From Streptomyces venezuelae (GTDB lineage Bacteria > Actinomycetota > Actinomycetes > Streptomycetales > Streptomycetaceae): a DNA stretch of 64,000 nt. Shown piece by piece: positions 24,221-33,559 of the stretch (positions within the stretch are counted from its first letter, which is position 1; each line of letters opens with the position of its first letter). Made by a program: the position numbers and the translations under genes. The notes under the pieces were generated by a model. It saw only the letters and a program-made list of their open reading frames with translations. It was not told the origin of the DNA and ran no database searches. Where the stretch lies: contig NZ_CP029189.1 in assembly GCF_008642275.1 (NCBI RefSeq), forward strand, positions 7,670,001 through 7,734,000. The letters run 5' to 3'.

Positions 24221-24709
24221 TCAGTGGAGGGTGAGGGCGTAGGAGAGGAGGGCGAGGGAGAGGGTGGTGAGGAGGGTGCGCCAGGTGTTGGCCTTGTTCC
24301 AGGGGGCTTCGTAGCTGGTGCGGGTGGTGGTGGGGTCTGCCAGGCGCTCGGCCGGTCCGGCCTGTTCGAGGGCGTTGTTGAGGGGGATGTTGATCCGAGC
24401 GGTGATGATCATGCTCGCGACGTAGGCGGCGAGTGCGGCGGCGAGCGGGAGGAAGCTGTCGCGGGTGTCGGAGCCGGTGGCGTGGAGCACGAGGGTGGCC
24501 GTGGTGAGGACGGGCGCGCCGAGGTAGGCGAGTATGAACCAGCCGTTGAGGATGGCCTTGTTGATGTTCTGCATGGTTTCGACGAGGGTTCTGTCGCTGC
24601 CGCGGGCGAGGCCGGGCATGACGGCGATGCTGAAGGCGTAGAAGAGGCCGCTGATCAGTCCGGTGCTGATGGTCGCGGCGACCAGGGTTGCGGTCCGTGC
24701 GGTTTCCAC
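24221..24709 (-). CDS. DUF1772 (anthrone-oxygenase-like) membrane protein
   Basis: A 162-residue protein with four membrane spans. It shows the DUF1772 layout: an N-terminal GLISGLFYAFSIAVMPGL helix, a conserved INIPLNNAL loop near residue 105 and W-x-x-x-N-x-x-R (WNKANTWR) before the last span. Some family members oxidise anthrones in polyketide pathways; many are uncharacterised. The GTG start has GAGGA 6 bases upstream. No polyketide genes are nearby, so its role is open. Confidence 0.88.
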   Translation of the reverse strand: METARTATLVAATISTGLISGLFYAFSIAVMPGLARGSDRTLVETMQNINKAILNGWFILAYLGAPVLTTATLVLHATGSDTRDSFLPLAAALAAYVASMIITARINIPLNNALEQAGPAERLADPTTTRTSYEAPWNKANTWRTLLTTLSLALLSYALTLH

Positions 24710-25086
24710 GTGGGTTCCTCTCTGGTGTTCCGGCAGGCGCCGGGTCGTGCCAGGGGTGGTGCCAGTGCTGCCGTGCGGTGCGGTGCGGGGTCGGCAGGTC
24801 GTGCCGTGCCGGTGTTCGCCGGGGGCTCTGCCGGACCGGGCGGTGCTGTGGTGCCGGGTCCGGCGGCCGGTGCTGTGCGATGTGCCGGTCGGTTCCGCCG
24901 ATCATAGGGCGCGGTGGTGCGTGGGGCCCGTGGTGTGACGGGGTTGCGTCTTCCGGCGGTTGTTCTGTGGGGAGTTGTCGTGTCGGCTGCTCGCGGGGGT
25001 GTTGCGGGGCCAGGGGGTGCCGGCCGTGGGGCCGGCCCCGCGGCACGCGGCGCGGCCCGGCGCCGCAGGCCCTCCGGCGTGATCGG
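24710..25086. other. Strand-skewed, G/T-rich spacer without a recognised gene
   Basis: A 377-bp region with strong asymmetry: the top strand is G/T-rich with many GTGCCGG, GGTGCGG and GTGCTG words. Near 25010-25050 it includes the palindrome GGGGCCGGCCCC, which may act as terminator for the leftward gene ending at 25087. Frames on both strands have repetitive, shadow-like products. Confidence 0.5.
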
Positions 25087-25368
25087 TTACGGCGCCGGTA
25101 CTCCGGCCAGTTCGTCACGGATCTCGTTGCGGTGTCTCTCGTAGGCGAGTCGCGCGTCGTCGTTCGGCAGCGGCGGGGTGGCCAGGCCGCAGGCACAGGT
25201 CACCACCGTGAGATCGGACAGAGCGTGCGGAGTCTGCCCCTCGGGCCCCGTCCGGGCCGCCGCCACCGGCTTCTCGTACCGGAGTCTGTGCGGGTAGCGG
25301 GATGGGCGGACAGCGGCCGGTGCCATGTCGGTGCCAGTGTCGTCGAGGGTGAAGCGGTGCTCGCTCAT
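25087..25368 (-). CDS. Small conserved hypothetical protein
   Basis: A 93-residue soluble protein, MSEHRFTLDD at the start. It contains VTCACGLATPPLPNDDARLAYERHR in its last third; the Cys-x-Cys and the YERHR helix suggest a small metal-binding or adaptor protein, but the family is unknown to me. The ATG at 25368 lacks a clear ribosome site; longer in-frame starts exist up to 25560 with poorer composition. Confidence 0.6.
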   Translation of the reverse strand: MSEHRFTLDDTGTDMAPAAVRPSRYPHRLRYEKPVAAARTGPEGQTPHALSDLTVVTCACGLATPPLPNDDARLAYERHRNEIRDELAGVPAP

Positions 25369-25661
25369 GGGTCCAGTGTCGTCTGTCGGACACGCGTAGC
25401 CCGTGCCCGCGCGGCGGAACGCGACGCGAGTGTCACCGAGCTGGCCGTGGGCCGGTGCCGACCCTCCGCCGGGTCCTTCGGGCGCGCACTCCCGAGCCGT
25501 GTCCGCAGCCGACGGCCGGCACCAAGGGCTCTCCGAGCGGTCCGTGTGGCCCAACCTCATACAGAGGCACCCATCGTGGCCTGTTGATGCCGGGACAGGT
25601 GTGCGCGAGGTGGTAGGGGATAGCAGAAGCCATCAGGCCATGATCGTGAAAGGTGCCGCCT

Positions 25662-27437
25662 GTGTCTCAGGAGCAACGCAAACGGGGGCAAAGACTGCGG
25701 CTGCCCGTGAAGGCGGCCCTGCCCGGCCGCCACCCCCACGAGGACGAGGCGCCCGTCACCGACCGGGTGGTCTTCGGCGTGACAGCAGTACTGACCTTGG
25801 GCTTCGTCATCTGGGGCGTCACGGCCACCGGCTCGCTGGAGAGCGTCTCCGACATCCTGCTGAACGGCCTGATGCACAACGCCGGATGGGCCTTCGTCCT
25901 GGCCGCCTCGGGCTTCGTCGTCTTCGCGCTCTGGCTGGCCATCAGCCGGTACGGTCGGATCGAGCTGGGCCAGGAGCACGAGAAGCCGGAGTTCAGCACC
26001 GTCTCCTGGGTCGCCATGATGTTCAGCGCCGGCATGGGAATCGGCCTGATGTTCTACGGCGTCAGCGAACCCCTCGCGCACTACACCACCCCGCCCCCGG
26101 GCACCGACCCCGCCGACTCGGCGGACCGGATGCAGACGGCGCTCGCCACCACCCTCTTCCACTGGACGCTGCACCCGTGGGCCATCTACGCGGTGGTCGG
26201 TCTGGCCATCGCGTACAGCACGTTCCGGCGCCGCCGACGGCAGACGATCAGCGCGGTCTTCGTCCCGCTCCTGGGGGAGAAGCGCGCCGAGGGTGCACCC
26301 GGCCGCGTGATCGACATCCTCGCGATCTTCGCCACGCTCTTCGGCTCCGCCACGTCCCTGGGGCTCGGCGCGCTCCAGATCGGCAGCGGCATGCACGAGG
26401 TGGGGTGGCTGGACAGGGCCGGGACGGGGCTGCTCGTCGCCGTCATCAGCGTCCTGACCGTCTGCTTCGTCTTCTCCGCCGTCTCCGGAGTGGACAAGGG
26501 CATCCAGTGGCTGTCCAACATCAACATGGTGCTGGCCGTCGTCCTCGCGGTCTTCGTGTTCGTCGTCGGCCCCACCATCCTGGTCCTCGACCTGATCCCC
26601 ACCTCCCTCGCCGCGTACTTCGAGGAACTGCCCCAGCTGATCGGCCGCACCGAAGCCTCCACCGGCGGCGGTGACGTCGCCGACTGGCTGAGCAGCTGGA
26701 CGGTCTTCTACTGGGCCTGGTGGATCTCCTGGACCCCGTTCGTCGGCATGTTCATCGCCCGCATCAGCCGGGGCCGTACGATCCGTCAGTTCGTCGGTGG
26801 CGTCATCCTGGTGCCCAGCACCGTGAGCCTCGTCTGGTTCGCCATCTTCGGCGGCACCGCCATGCGCCTGAAGGAGCAGGGCGAGCTCGCAGGCGCGACC
26901 ACCCCGGAGGCGCAGCTCTTCGGCGTGCTCCAGGAGTTCCCGATCGCCGGTGTGATGAGCCTGCTCGTGATGGTCCTCGTCGGCATCTTCTTCGTCTCGG
27001 GCGCCGACGCGGCCTCGATCGTGATGGGCACCCTGTCCCAGCGGGGCACCTTCGAACCCGCCCGGCTCGTCGTCGTCTTCTGGGGTGTGGTGACCGGTGG
27101 TGTCGCGGCCGTGATGCTGCTCGTCGGTGAGGGCAAGGGCGATGCCCTCGCGGGCCTCCAACACCTGACGATCCTGGTCGCGGCCCCGTTCGTGCTGGTG
27201 ATGATCGGCATGTGCTGGGCCCTCCTGCGGGACCTCCGCCAGGACCCGATGATCGTCCGCGGCGAACTCGCCGAGGAGGCGGTGGAGGAGGCCGTCATCG
27301 CGGGCCACGAGAAGTACGCGGGCGGGTTCGAGATCCGGATCGGCCCGGCGCAGGACGAGACGCCCGCCGGCGAGGCGAACGACGACCGTGACCGCAAAGC
27401 CCCGGGAGCCCCAGGAGCCCCGCCGCCGGCTTCCTGA
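25662..27437 (+). CDS. BCCT-family betaine/carnitine/choline transporter
   Basis: A 591-residue secondary transporter with about twelve spans. The family signature is clear: MGIGLMFYGVSEPLAHY near residue 125 and the Trp-rich span YWAWWISWTPFVGMFIARISRGR near 350-370, where betaine is bound in BetP. Glycine in the GMGIG stretch favours Na+-coupled betaine uptake by analogy with BetP; a proton-coupled choline carrier is an alternative. GTG 25662 is preferred because AAAGG lies 8 bases upstream; GTG 25653 is a second option. It probably imports osmoprotectants. Confidence 0.93.
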   Translation: MSQEQRKRGQRLRLPVKAALPGRHPHEDEAPVTDRVVFGVTAVLTLGFVIWGVTATGSLESVSDILLNGLMHNAGWAFVLAASGFVVFALWLAISRYGRIELGQEHEKPEFSTVSWVAMMFSAGMGIGLMFYGVSEPLAHYTTPPPGTDPADSADRMQTALATTLFHWTLHPWAIYAVVGLAIAYSTFRRRRRQTISAVFVPLLGEKRAEGAPGRVIDILAIFATLFGSATSLGLGALQIGSGMHEVGWLDRAGTGLLVAVISVLTVCFVFSAVSGVDKGIQWLSNINMVLAVVLAVFVFVVGPTILVLDLIPTSLAAYFEELPQLIGRTEASTGGGDVADWLSSWTVFYWAWWISWTPFVGMFIARISRGRTIRQFVGGVILVPSTVSLVWFAIFGGTAMRLKEQGELAGATTPEAQLFGVLQEFPIAGVMSLLVMVLVGIFFVSGADAASIVMGTLSQRGTFEPARLVVVFWGVVTGGVAAVMLLVGEGKGDALAGLQHLTILVAAPFVLVMIGMCWALLRDLRQDPMIVRGELAEEAVEEAVIAGHEKYAGGFEIRIGPAQDETPAGEANDDRDRKAPGAPGAPPPAS

Positions 27438-27729
27438 AGGCCGCGCGCACGCCTGCGCCCGCACCGGGGTCCCGCCCTCGCTCCGCCGGCCGTTCAGGTT
27501 CACCCCACCCCCCGAAGGGCGATTCGGCCGGGGCGTCAGCGCGTCAGGGCGCCGGTGCGAGGGGGAAGAGACGTCCCCCTCTGGCCCTGCCGTCCGCGCG
27601 CCGCACCCGGCCAAGCATGTCGTTTCGGTAATTTTCTCCCGATTCCGGCTCGCGATCCTGCTCGCCGGGCAACGGGCGGCAGGGCGATGCGGGCGACCGG
27701 ACCATGGCGGGTGACGGAAGGCGGACGCG

Positions 27730-29148
27730 ATGGCGGTGCTGCACGTGCGCAGGAACGTGTGGACTCTCCCGGACGGTGATCAGACGCTCGCACACTACGC
27801 CGCGGCCGTCGCCGAGATGAAGGGCCGGGACCCGGAGGACCCCACGAGCTGGTTCTACCAGTCCGCCATGCACAAGACGACCGTGACGCCACCGAAGCCG
27901 CTGTGGAACGGCTGCCAGCACGGGTCCTGGTTCTTCCTCCCGTGGCACCGCATGTACCTCTACTTCTTCGAGCGGATCGTCCGGGCGACGGTCGTGGACC
28001 TGGGCGGCCCGGCCGACTGGGCCCTGCCGTACTGGGGCTACGACGCCGGCGGAACGCAAGCCCGCATTCCGCCCGCCTTTCGCGAAGCGCAGGGAGGCGC
28101 CAACCCGCTCTTCGCCCAGCGGGGCAACAAGGTGAATCTGGGTCAGGCCCTGCCCTTCCAGATCACCTCTCCGGCATCGGCGCTGGCACGTCCGCAGTTC
28201 GTCGGGGAGGCGGAGTTCGGCGGTGGCATCACGCCGGACGGCGACTTCATCTGGAACAGACACGGACAGATCGAGCTCACACCGCACGGCGCCGTGCACA
28301 ACCACCTCGGCGGCCTCATGAAGAACCCCCGCACGGCCGCGCAGGATCCCGTGTTCTGGCTCCACCACGCCAACATCGACCGCCTCTGGTTCGAATGGTC
28401 GAGCCGCCCCGGGCACAGCAACCCGACCGCGGACCCGCGCTGGGCGGACCAGGAGTACCTGTTCTTCGACGCCGACGGGACCGAGCAACCCCTGACCGGG
28501 GCCGGCATCGAGGACATCGCCGGCCGGCTCGGGTACACGTACGAGTCGAACGTGGCGATCACCGGCGCCACGCCGACCCCACCCCTGCCCCCGCCCCCGC
28601 CCCCGGTACCCGAGATGTCGATGGACAACCCGAACCCCTCCGGTCCGGCCCGGCCCGGGCGCAGGGAACTGATCGGCGCGTCACGGCATCCCGTACGCCT
28701 CGTCGGCCGCGCCGCGAGCGTCGGAGTACCCATCGACGAACGGACGATGCGGTCGCTCGGCACCGGCCTCGGCACCATGGCAGCCCAGGCCCGGGGCAGG
28801 GTGTACCTCAGCGTCGAGGACATCGAGGGCGACGAGAGCCCCGACACCGTGTACGGCATCTACGTCAACCTCCCCGAGGGCGCCTCGGACGAACTGGCGG
28901 AGAGTCACCGAGTCGGCAACCTGCCGTTCTTCGGCATCGAACTGGCACAGGATCCACGCGGCGACGAACACCCGCACGGTCTGCGGGTGACCGTGGAGAT
29001 CACCCCACTGGTGCGCAGGCTGGAGGCGGAGAACGCCTGGGACGACCGTGAGGTGCGCGTGACCTTCCTTCCGCTCGGCTTCACCGAGCCGGAGGGAGAG
29101 GACGACCCGCCCGTGCAGATCGGACGCGTCAGCCTCGGCTACACCTGA
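27730..29148 (+). CDS. Tyrosinase-family copper oxidase with C-terminal extension
   Basis: A 472-residue type-3 copper protein. CuA ligands are His48, His64 (CQHGSWFFLPWHR) and His73; CuB ligands are His186, His190 (HGAVHNH) and His212/213 (FWLHHANIDRLW). Residues 1-275 are the catalytic domain. A Pro-rich linker (near 280-300) leads to a beta-rich C-terminal domain of about 160 residues, like the shielding domain of plant polyphenol oxidases. That makes it longer than the typical secreted MelC2. There is no signal peptide and no MelC1-type caddie gene is adjacent. The stop overlaps the DUF2182 start by one base, so the two are coupled. Confidence 0.9.
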   Translation: MAVLHVRRNVWTLPDGDQTLAHYAAAVAEMKGRDPEDPTSWFYQSAMHKTTVTPPKPLWNGCQHGSWFFLPWHRMYLYFFERIVRATVVDLGGPADWALPYWGYDAGGTQARIPPAFREAQGGANPLFAQRGNKVNLGQALPFQITSPASALARPQFVGEAEFGGGITPDGDFIWNRHGQIELTPHGAVHNHLGGLMKNPRTAAQDPVFWLHHANIDRLWFEWSSRPGHSNPTADPRWADQEYLFFDADGTEQPLTGAGIEDIAGRLGYTYESNVAITGATPTPPLPPPPPPVPEMSMDNPNPSGPARPGRRELIGASRHPVRLVGRAASVGVPIDERTMRSLGTGLGTMAAQARGRVYLSVEDIEGDESPDTVYGIYVNLPEGASDELAESHRVGNLPFFGIELAQDPRGDEHPHGLRVTVEITPLVRRLEAENAWDDREVRVTFLPLGFTEPEGEDDPPVQIGRVSLGYT

Positions 29149-29963
29149 TGACGCAGGCGGGCACGGAACGGGCGGGCTCTGCGCGGACGATGCGTGTGCG
29201 GCGGTTGCTGCGCGTCCGGGTCTCCCTCGGCTTCGAGCTGGTGGCCGTGGCCTCCTGGATCGTGCTGATCGCCCTCGTCATGGCCGGGGGACCGCACGGT
29301 CACGGCGGCGCCGCCCACACCCACGGAACGGGCGGCGCCGCCGGACCAGGAGGCCCGGCCCCGGCCGGCCCCGCGGCGTCCGGCTCACTGGACCTGGCGA
29401 TGTGGACCTTGATGAGCGTCGCGATGATGCTGCCCGCGGCGGTCCCCGTGCTGGAGCACGTGGGCACGAACAGTCTGCGCCGGCGACGGCAGCGCGCGAT
29501 GGCGACCTTCGCCGCCGTCTTCCTGGCCGTCTGGATCGGATACGGCGCACTGCTGCTGTGGATCGCACCGCTGTGGGCGCGGTTGCCCGGCGAGGCCGTA
29601 CTCGCCTCGACGCTGGCGCTCGCGGCCGGGTGGCAGCTGACCGTCCACAAACGGCGAGCGCTGCGGGACTGCCACCGCTCTTCGCCGCTGCCACCGAGCG
29701 GCTGGCCCGCGGTGGCGGGAGCCGGCCGCTTCGGGCTGCGCCACGGCGGAGCCTGTTTGCGTTCGTGCTGGGCGCTGATGCTCGTGATGGCCGTGGCGAA
29801 CGGGTCCGGTGGGGGGAGCGGGATGCTCGGCTGGATGGTGCTGCTCACCGGGATCGTCACCACCGAGAAGCTCGCCCGTAAGCCGCGCCGCCCCACGCAC
29901 CTCGCGGCCGCGGTACTGGCCGCGGCCGCGGTGGCCGTCGCCCTCGCCCACGGGCTCGCCTGA
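29148..29963 (+). CDS. DUF2182 metal-binding membrane protein
   Basis: A 271-residue protein with about six spans. A His-rich loop after the first span (PHGHGGAAHTHG, near residues 49-60) looks able to bind copper or another metal. The DUF2182 hallmark is present: CHRSSPLPP, then FGLRHGGACLRSCWALML, near residues 172-210. Its ATG overlaps the tyrosinase stop (TGATG), which suggests a shared function, for instance copper delivery or membrane tethering. That is inference from context. Confidence 0.87.
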   Translation: MTQAGTERAGSARTMRVRRLLRVRVSLGFELVAVASWIVLIALVMAGGPHGHGGAAHTHGTGGAAGPGGPAPAGPAASGSLDLAMWTLMSVAMMLPAAVPVLEHVGTNSLRRRRQRAMATFAAVFLAVWIGYGALLLWIAPLWARLPGEAVLASTLALAAGWQLTVHKRRALRDCHRSSPLPPSGWPAVAGAGRFGLRHGGACLRSCWALMLVMAVANGSGGGSGMLGWMVLLTGIVTTEKLARKPRRPTHLAAAVLAAAAVAVALAHGLA

Positions 29964-30040
29964 AGCGCGCCCGCCGTACGACGGCGTGGCCATCCGGCCG
30001 GGCCCACGACCCGGACGACGGAGCGCACCGCGCCGGCGCC

Positions 30041-30253
30041 CTACGGCAGCGCATGGACCAGCAGCGCGATGAGCGCGGCGAGCACCGTGAGCGTGCCACC
30101 GAAGGCCACTCCGGCACGGAGCAGGGAAGCCGGCAGGGAGGAGCCGTCCCAGCGGGCGAGCAGGGCGGCGGTGACGGCCGTCAGCAGAGCGAGCAGAAGA
30201 GCGACGAGCAGGAGAAGGATCAGGAACACCAGGTGCGTGGACGAACCGGTCAT
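30041..30253 (-). CDS. Small two-span membrane protein
   Basis: A 70-residue protein made of two hydrophobic helices (LVFLILLLLVALLLALL and the C-terminal FGGTLTVLAALIALLVHAL) joined by a short polar turn. GGAAGGG lies 8 bases before the ATG. The family is unknown. It converges with the DUF2182 gene and is divergent from the NACHT gene. Confidence 0.7.
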   Translation of the reverse strand: MTGSSTHLVFLILLLLVALLLALLTAVTAALLARWDGSSLPASLLRAGVAFGGTLTVLAALIALLVHALP

Positions 30254-30390
30254 GGGGCGTGCCCTTCCGAGAAGGTGGGTGACGGAAGGAAAGATGGCCG
30301 AAGTGCCGTTCAGCGCGGTTCGGGTGAACCAAGATGAACGCATCCGTACGAGAGGGACGGGACGGCGCCGTCCGTGAAGGGGGTCGCCAG

Positions 30391-33135
30391 GTGGAGGAGG
30401 ACCAAGGTCCGCCGGACCCCCTGGCCGAGCTGAAAGCACGGCTGGAGCACCTGCGGGTGAAGAGCAGGCTGACGAGGACGACGCAGCTACCGATACGGGC
30501 GGGGCTGGGGCGTACCACGGTCAGCCAGGCGCTGAACGGGCGGACCGTGCCCACCGCAGAAACCGTGATGGCGCTCGCGACAGCCCTCGGGACCGACGCG
30601 GAGCCGCTGCTGAAGCTGCAGAAGCAGGCGATGCGGCGCGCTTCACAGGCCGGCGCGGCCGACGGTACGAAGGGCAGGCCGCCGGGAGCGGACGCGCCGG
30701 ACGCAGCCGGCGCACGGTTCGAGAGCCACCACCCGCATGTTGCGGAGCAGCCGCACGGACAACTGGACGCATACCTGCGGACGGTTGAGCCGACCCTCGA
30801 CGCCCAGCCCTACGCCGGCGTCGTCGACGACGGATTACCGGCCCTCAGCGCGGTGTATCTTCGCCGGCAGATCCGCTGCCTGGACGAGGAGGCGCACCCG
30901 GCGGACGCGGACCGCCCGCCGGCGGTGTCCAGTGCCACGATCGTGCCCGCGGACGACATCCTGGTCGGCACCCGGACCTGTGTGGTCATGGCCGGTCCCG
31001 GCGCGGGCAAGTCCAGCCTGCTGCGGACCTGGCTCGCCGAGGGCATCGGGCGCTGCCTGCGCGGAGAAGGCCCCGCACTGCCCGTTCCGGTACTCGTCCC
31101 GGCACAGGCGCTGATCACGAGGGGCAAGGCCCTGCACGGCGGCAGCCTGCCCGACGCCTTGACCCGGGCGGTGGCCCGCGAGTACGAGCGGGAGCTGCCC
31201 GGCCTCTTCGCCACGCCGCCCCGGGACGGTGTGCCCTGGCTCGTCCTGGTCGACGGCCTCGACGAGATCCCCCGCGCCGAAACCCGCCAGAGCCTGCTGC
31301 GCCACCTCGCCGTGCACGCCCACGGACCCGGTGCGGACCTCTACCGCTTCGTCGTGGCCACCCGTCCGCTGCCCCGGGGCGAACTGGACCGGCTCGGAGC
31401 CCACGTTCCCCGGTTCGACCTGCTGCCCTTCCAGCGCGAGGAGCTGGCGAAGGTCGCCCACAGCTGGTTCACGGCGCTGCCTGAGATCGTCCCCGATCCG
31501 GCCGAACTCACGAAGCGCTTCATCACCGAACTGGCCGCCAGGGAGCAGCTGACCGAGCTGGCCCGCACCCCCCTGATCGCCGGGCTGCTGTGCCAGCTCT
31601 ACGCCCACCGCCGGGAAATGCCCCGCGCCCGGGGCGGGATCTACGACGAGTACGCGGCCCTGCTGATCCTGCAGCAGCAGCGACGAGCACAGGACGCGTC
31701 CGGCGTCCCGGACGTCGGGGAAGTCGCCCTCGACATCGCCGGACACCTCGCGGCCCGCCGCCTGGCCCCCCGGGACGAACAGGACGCGGACGCGCCGCTG
31801 ACCGACCTGCTGCGCTCCTGGCCCGGTGCATGGCCGGAAGGCATGACGCCCAAGGAGACCGTGCTCCGCAGCGGCATGCTCACCCAGCGCGCCGGGGAGC
31901 TGGAGTTCCTCCACCAGACGTTCCTCGAATACTGCGCCGCCCGCCACGCCACCCGGACGCCGCAGATGCGCGCCGAGTCGACCACCCGCCTCTTCGAGGA
32001 CCGGTGGGCCCGGCACCGGCCATGGAAGCCGGTGCCGGCGGTCACCGTGTTCGGCTGGGGTCAACGCTTCTGGACTCCGCCGGGCGAGAAGGAAGCGTCG
32101 TATACCGGCTTCCTGCTGGACAGGCTGCTCACCGAACCGGGTTCCGCCTCCCAGGTGGAGAAGAAGCTGCTGCGGCTCACCGGCAGGCGCGACCTGCTCG
32201 GCTGCCGCTTCCTGGCCGAACAGAGCCGTCTTGGAACCGGACTGCCCGAGTCCGTCACCCGGGCCGCCGCGCGGTCACTCACCCTTCTCGCCCGGATCAC
32301 GGACGACGACAGGCGCCGTGCGGAGCTCAGGGCGAACCCGGACCGCATGCACCCGGAAACGGACCCCGGGCTGGCGGAGGTCTACCTCTCCAAGGCTCTG
32401 AGGAACCAGCGGGTGATCGCGGCCGAGGCCCTCGGATGGCTCGACGGCGAGTACGCGGCGGACATCCTGGCCGAACTTGCCGAGGTTCCCTGCCTGGCCA
32501 CCGGCATCTGGAGAGTGCAGGCCGCGGTCAGGCTGGCGGGCGCGGACGACCCCCGCGGTCTGCCGCTGCTGCACCGACTGGCCACCGACGTCCGGGTTCA
32601 TGACGAAGCGCGGGTGGATGCCGCCGGCTTCATGGTGGAGCACGGAGACGAGCACGGTGTGGAGTTGCTGCACGACCTCGCCCGCGACGGGAAGCTCCGG
32701 CCGCAGGACCGCGCTCTGGCCGTCTCCGTGCTGGCCGGGATCGGCCACGAACGAAGCGCGGACACCCTCGGCAGCCTGGCGCAGAACGCGGACACACCAC
32801 CCGACGTCCGCATCCGCTCGGCCATGCTGCTGGCCGTCATCGGCGACGGACGCGGCCCCGACCTGCTCGCGCGCCTCGCCGCGGACGCCGGCCTGCCCAT
32901 CAGGACACGCCTGGGCTCGGCCGGGAGCCTGGCCCACTTCGAACCGGCACGCGGCGTGGACACGCTGGTCTCTCTCGCGCACGACCGAACGCTCCGGAGC
33001 GCCTGGCGTCTGGCCGCCGTCCAGGAACTCGCGGGCCACGACCCCGAACGCGCCGCCGCTGTCGTCGCAGATCTGGGCGATGACCCCACGGTCAGCCGCC
33101 GCCACCGACGAAGGGCCGCGCGGCTCCTGCCCTGA
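30391..33135 (+). CDS. HTH-NACHT-HEAT STAND-family NTPase
   Basis: A 914-residue protein with a Cro/C1-like helix-turn-helix near residues 10-75 and a linker to about 190. A NACHT NTPase follows: Walker A GPGAGKSSL near 202-210 and Walker B LVLVDGLDEIP near 283-293, the DGLDEIP form typical of NACHT. A helical segment contains FLHQTFLEYCAARH near 510, and degenerate HEAT-like repeats run from about 660 to the end. NACHT proteins act as ligand-triggered switches; several bacterial ones defend against phage. GTG 30391 is chosen because GAAGGGGG lies 7 bases upstream; ATG 30334 would add 19 residues. No separate effector gene is adjacent. Confidence 0.88.
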   Translation: MEEDQGPPDPLAELKARLEHLRVKSRLTRTTQLPIRAGLGRTTVSQALNGRTVPTAETVMALATALGTDAEPLLKLQKQAMRRASQAGAADGTKGRPPGADAPDAAGARFESHHPHVAEQPHGQLDAYLRTVEPTLDAQPYAGVVDDGLPALSAVYLRRQIRCLDEEAHPADADRPPAVSSATIVPADDILVGTRTCVVMAGPGAGKSSLLRTWLAEGIGRCLRGEGPALPVPVLVPAQALITRGKALHGGSLPDALTRAVAREYERELPGLFATPPRDGVPWLVLVDGLDEIPRAETRQSLLRHLAVHAHGPGADLYRFVVATRPLPRGELDRLGAHVPRFDLLPFQREELAKVAHSWFTALPEIVPDPAELTKRFITELAAREQLTELARTPLIAGLLCQLYAHRREMPRARGGIYDEYAALLILQQQRRAQDASGVPDVGEVALDIAGHLAARRLAPRDEQDADAPLTDLLRSWPGAWPEGMTPKETVLRSGMLTQRAGELEFLHQTFLEYCAARHATRTPQMRAESTTRLFEDRWARHRPWKPVPAVTVFGWGQRFWTPPGEKEASYTGFLLDRLLTEPGSASQVEKKLLRLTGRRDLLGCRFLAEQSRLGTGLPESVTRAAARSLTLLARITDDDRRRAELRANPDRMHPETDPGLAEVYLSKALRNQRVIAAEALGWLDGEYAADILAELAEVPCLATGIWRVQAAVRLAGADDPRGLPLLHRLATDVRVHDEARVDAAGFMVEHGDEHGVELLHDLARDGKLRPQDRALAVSVLAGIGHERSADTLGSLAQNADTPPDVRIRSAMLLAVIGDGRGPDLLARLAADAGLPIRTRLGSAGSLAHFEPARGVDTLVSLAHDRTLRSAWRLAAVQELAGHDPERAAAVVADLGDDPTVSRRHRRRAARLLP

Positions 33136-33180
33136 GCCACCCCCGTTGGTTCCCGGGTTCCCGGGTTCCCGACAGACGTG

Positions 33181-33214
33181 CGGCGCCCGCCTCCGGGTGC
33201 GGAGGTGGGCGCCG
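33181..33214. terminator. Intrinsic terminator between convergent genes
   Basis: CGGCGCCCGCCTCC (33181-33194) pairs with GGAGGTGGGCGCCG (33201-33214) with one G-T wobble and a 6-base loop. It sits between the NACHT gene and the leftward chaplin gene. Just before it, TTCCCGGG is repeated almost three times (33150-33171). Confidence 0.75.
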
Positions 33215-33319
33215 TGGTGTGAGCGGGCGGCGTCCGGTGGCGAGACGAGTCGAGTCCGGTCGCCGGGCTCACGGGTGGCGCAGGCCGTGCCCCTCGGGGA
33301 CCGGCCGGTGTGCGGTGGT

Positions 33320-33559
33320 TCAGGCGTTGACGCAGGTGTTGCCGAAGGCCGGGTTGAGCAGACCGACGACGTTGACGCTGTTGCCGCAGACGTTGACCGG
33401 GATGTGGACGGGCACCTGGGCCACGTTGCCGGACAGGACGCCGGGGGAGCCCACAGCGGCACCGTGCGCGCCGGCGTCGGCCGAGGCGAGGCCGGCGCCG
33501 CCGATGACGACGGTGGCTGCGGTGGCGGCGATGGCGAAGCTCTTCTTCACTGCGGACAT
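33320..33559 (-). CDS. Short chaplin (hydrophobic aerial-hypha surface protein)
   Basis: A 79-residue secreted protein. The signal peptide is likely cut after Ala27 (LASA before DAG), leaving a mature chain of about 52 residues. The chaplin motif is complete: GNVAQVPVHIPVNVCGNSVNVVGLLNP...GNTCVNA with two Cys (58 and 76) that form the intramolecular disulphide in this family. It has one chaplin domain and no sortase signal, so it is the short class (ChpD-H like) that assembles into amyloid fibrils on aerial hyphae. AGGAG lies 8 bases before the ATG. It is a strong marker of a streptomycete. Confidence 0.96.
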   Translation of the reverse strand: MSAVKKSFAIAATAATVVIGGAGLASADAGAHGAAVGSPGVLSGNVAQVPVHIPVNVCGNSVNVVGLLNPAFGNTCVNA

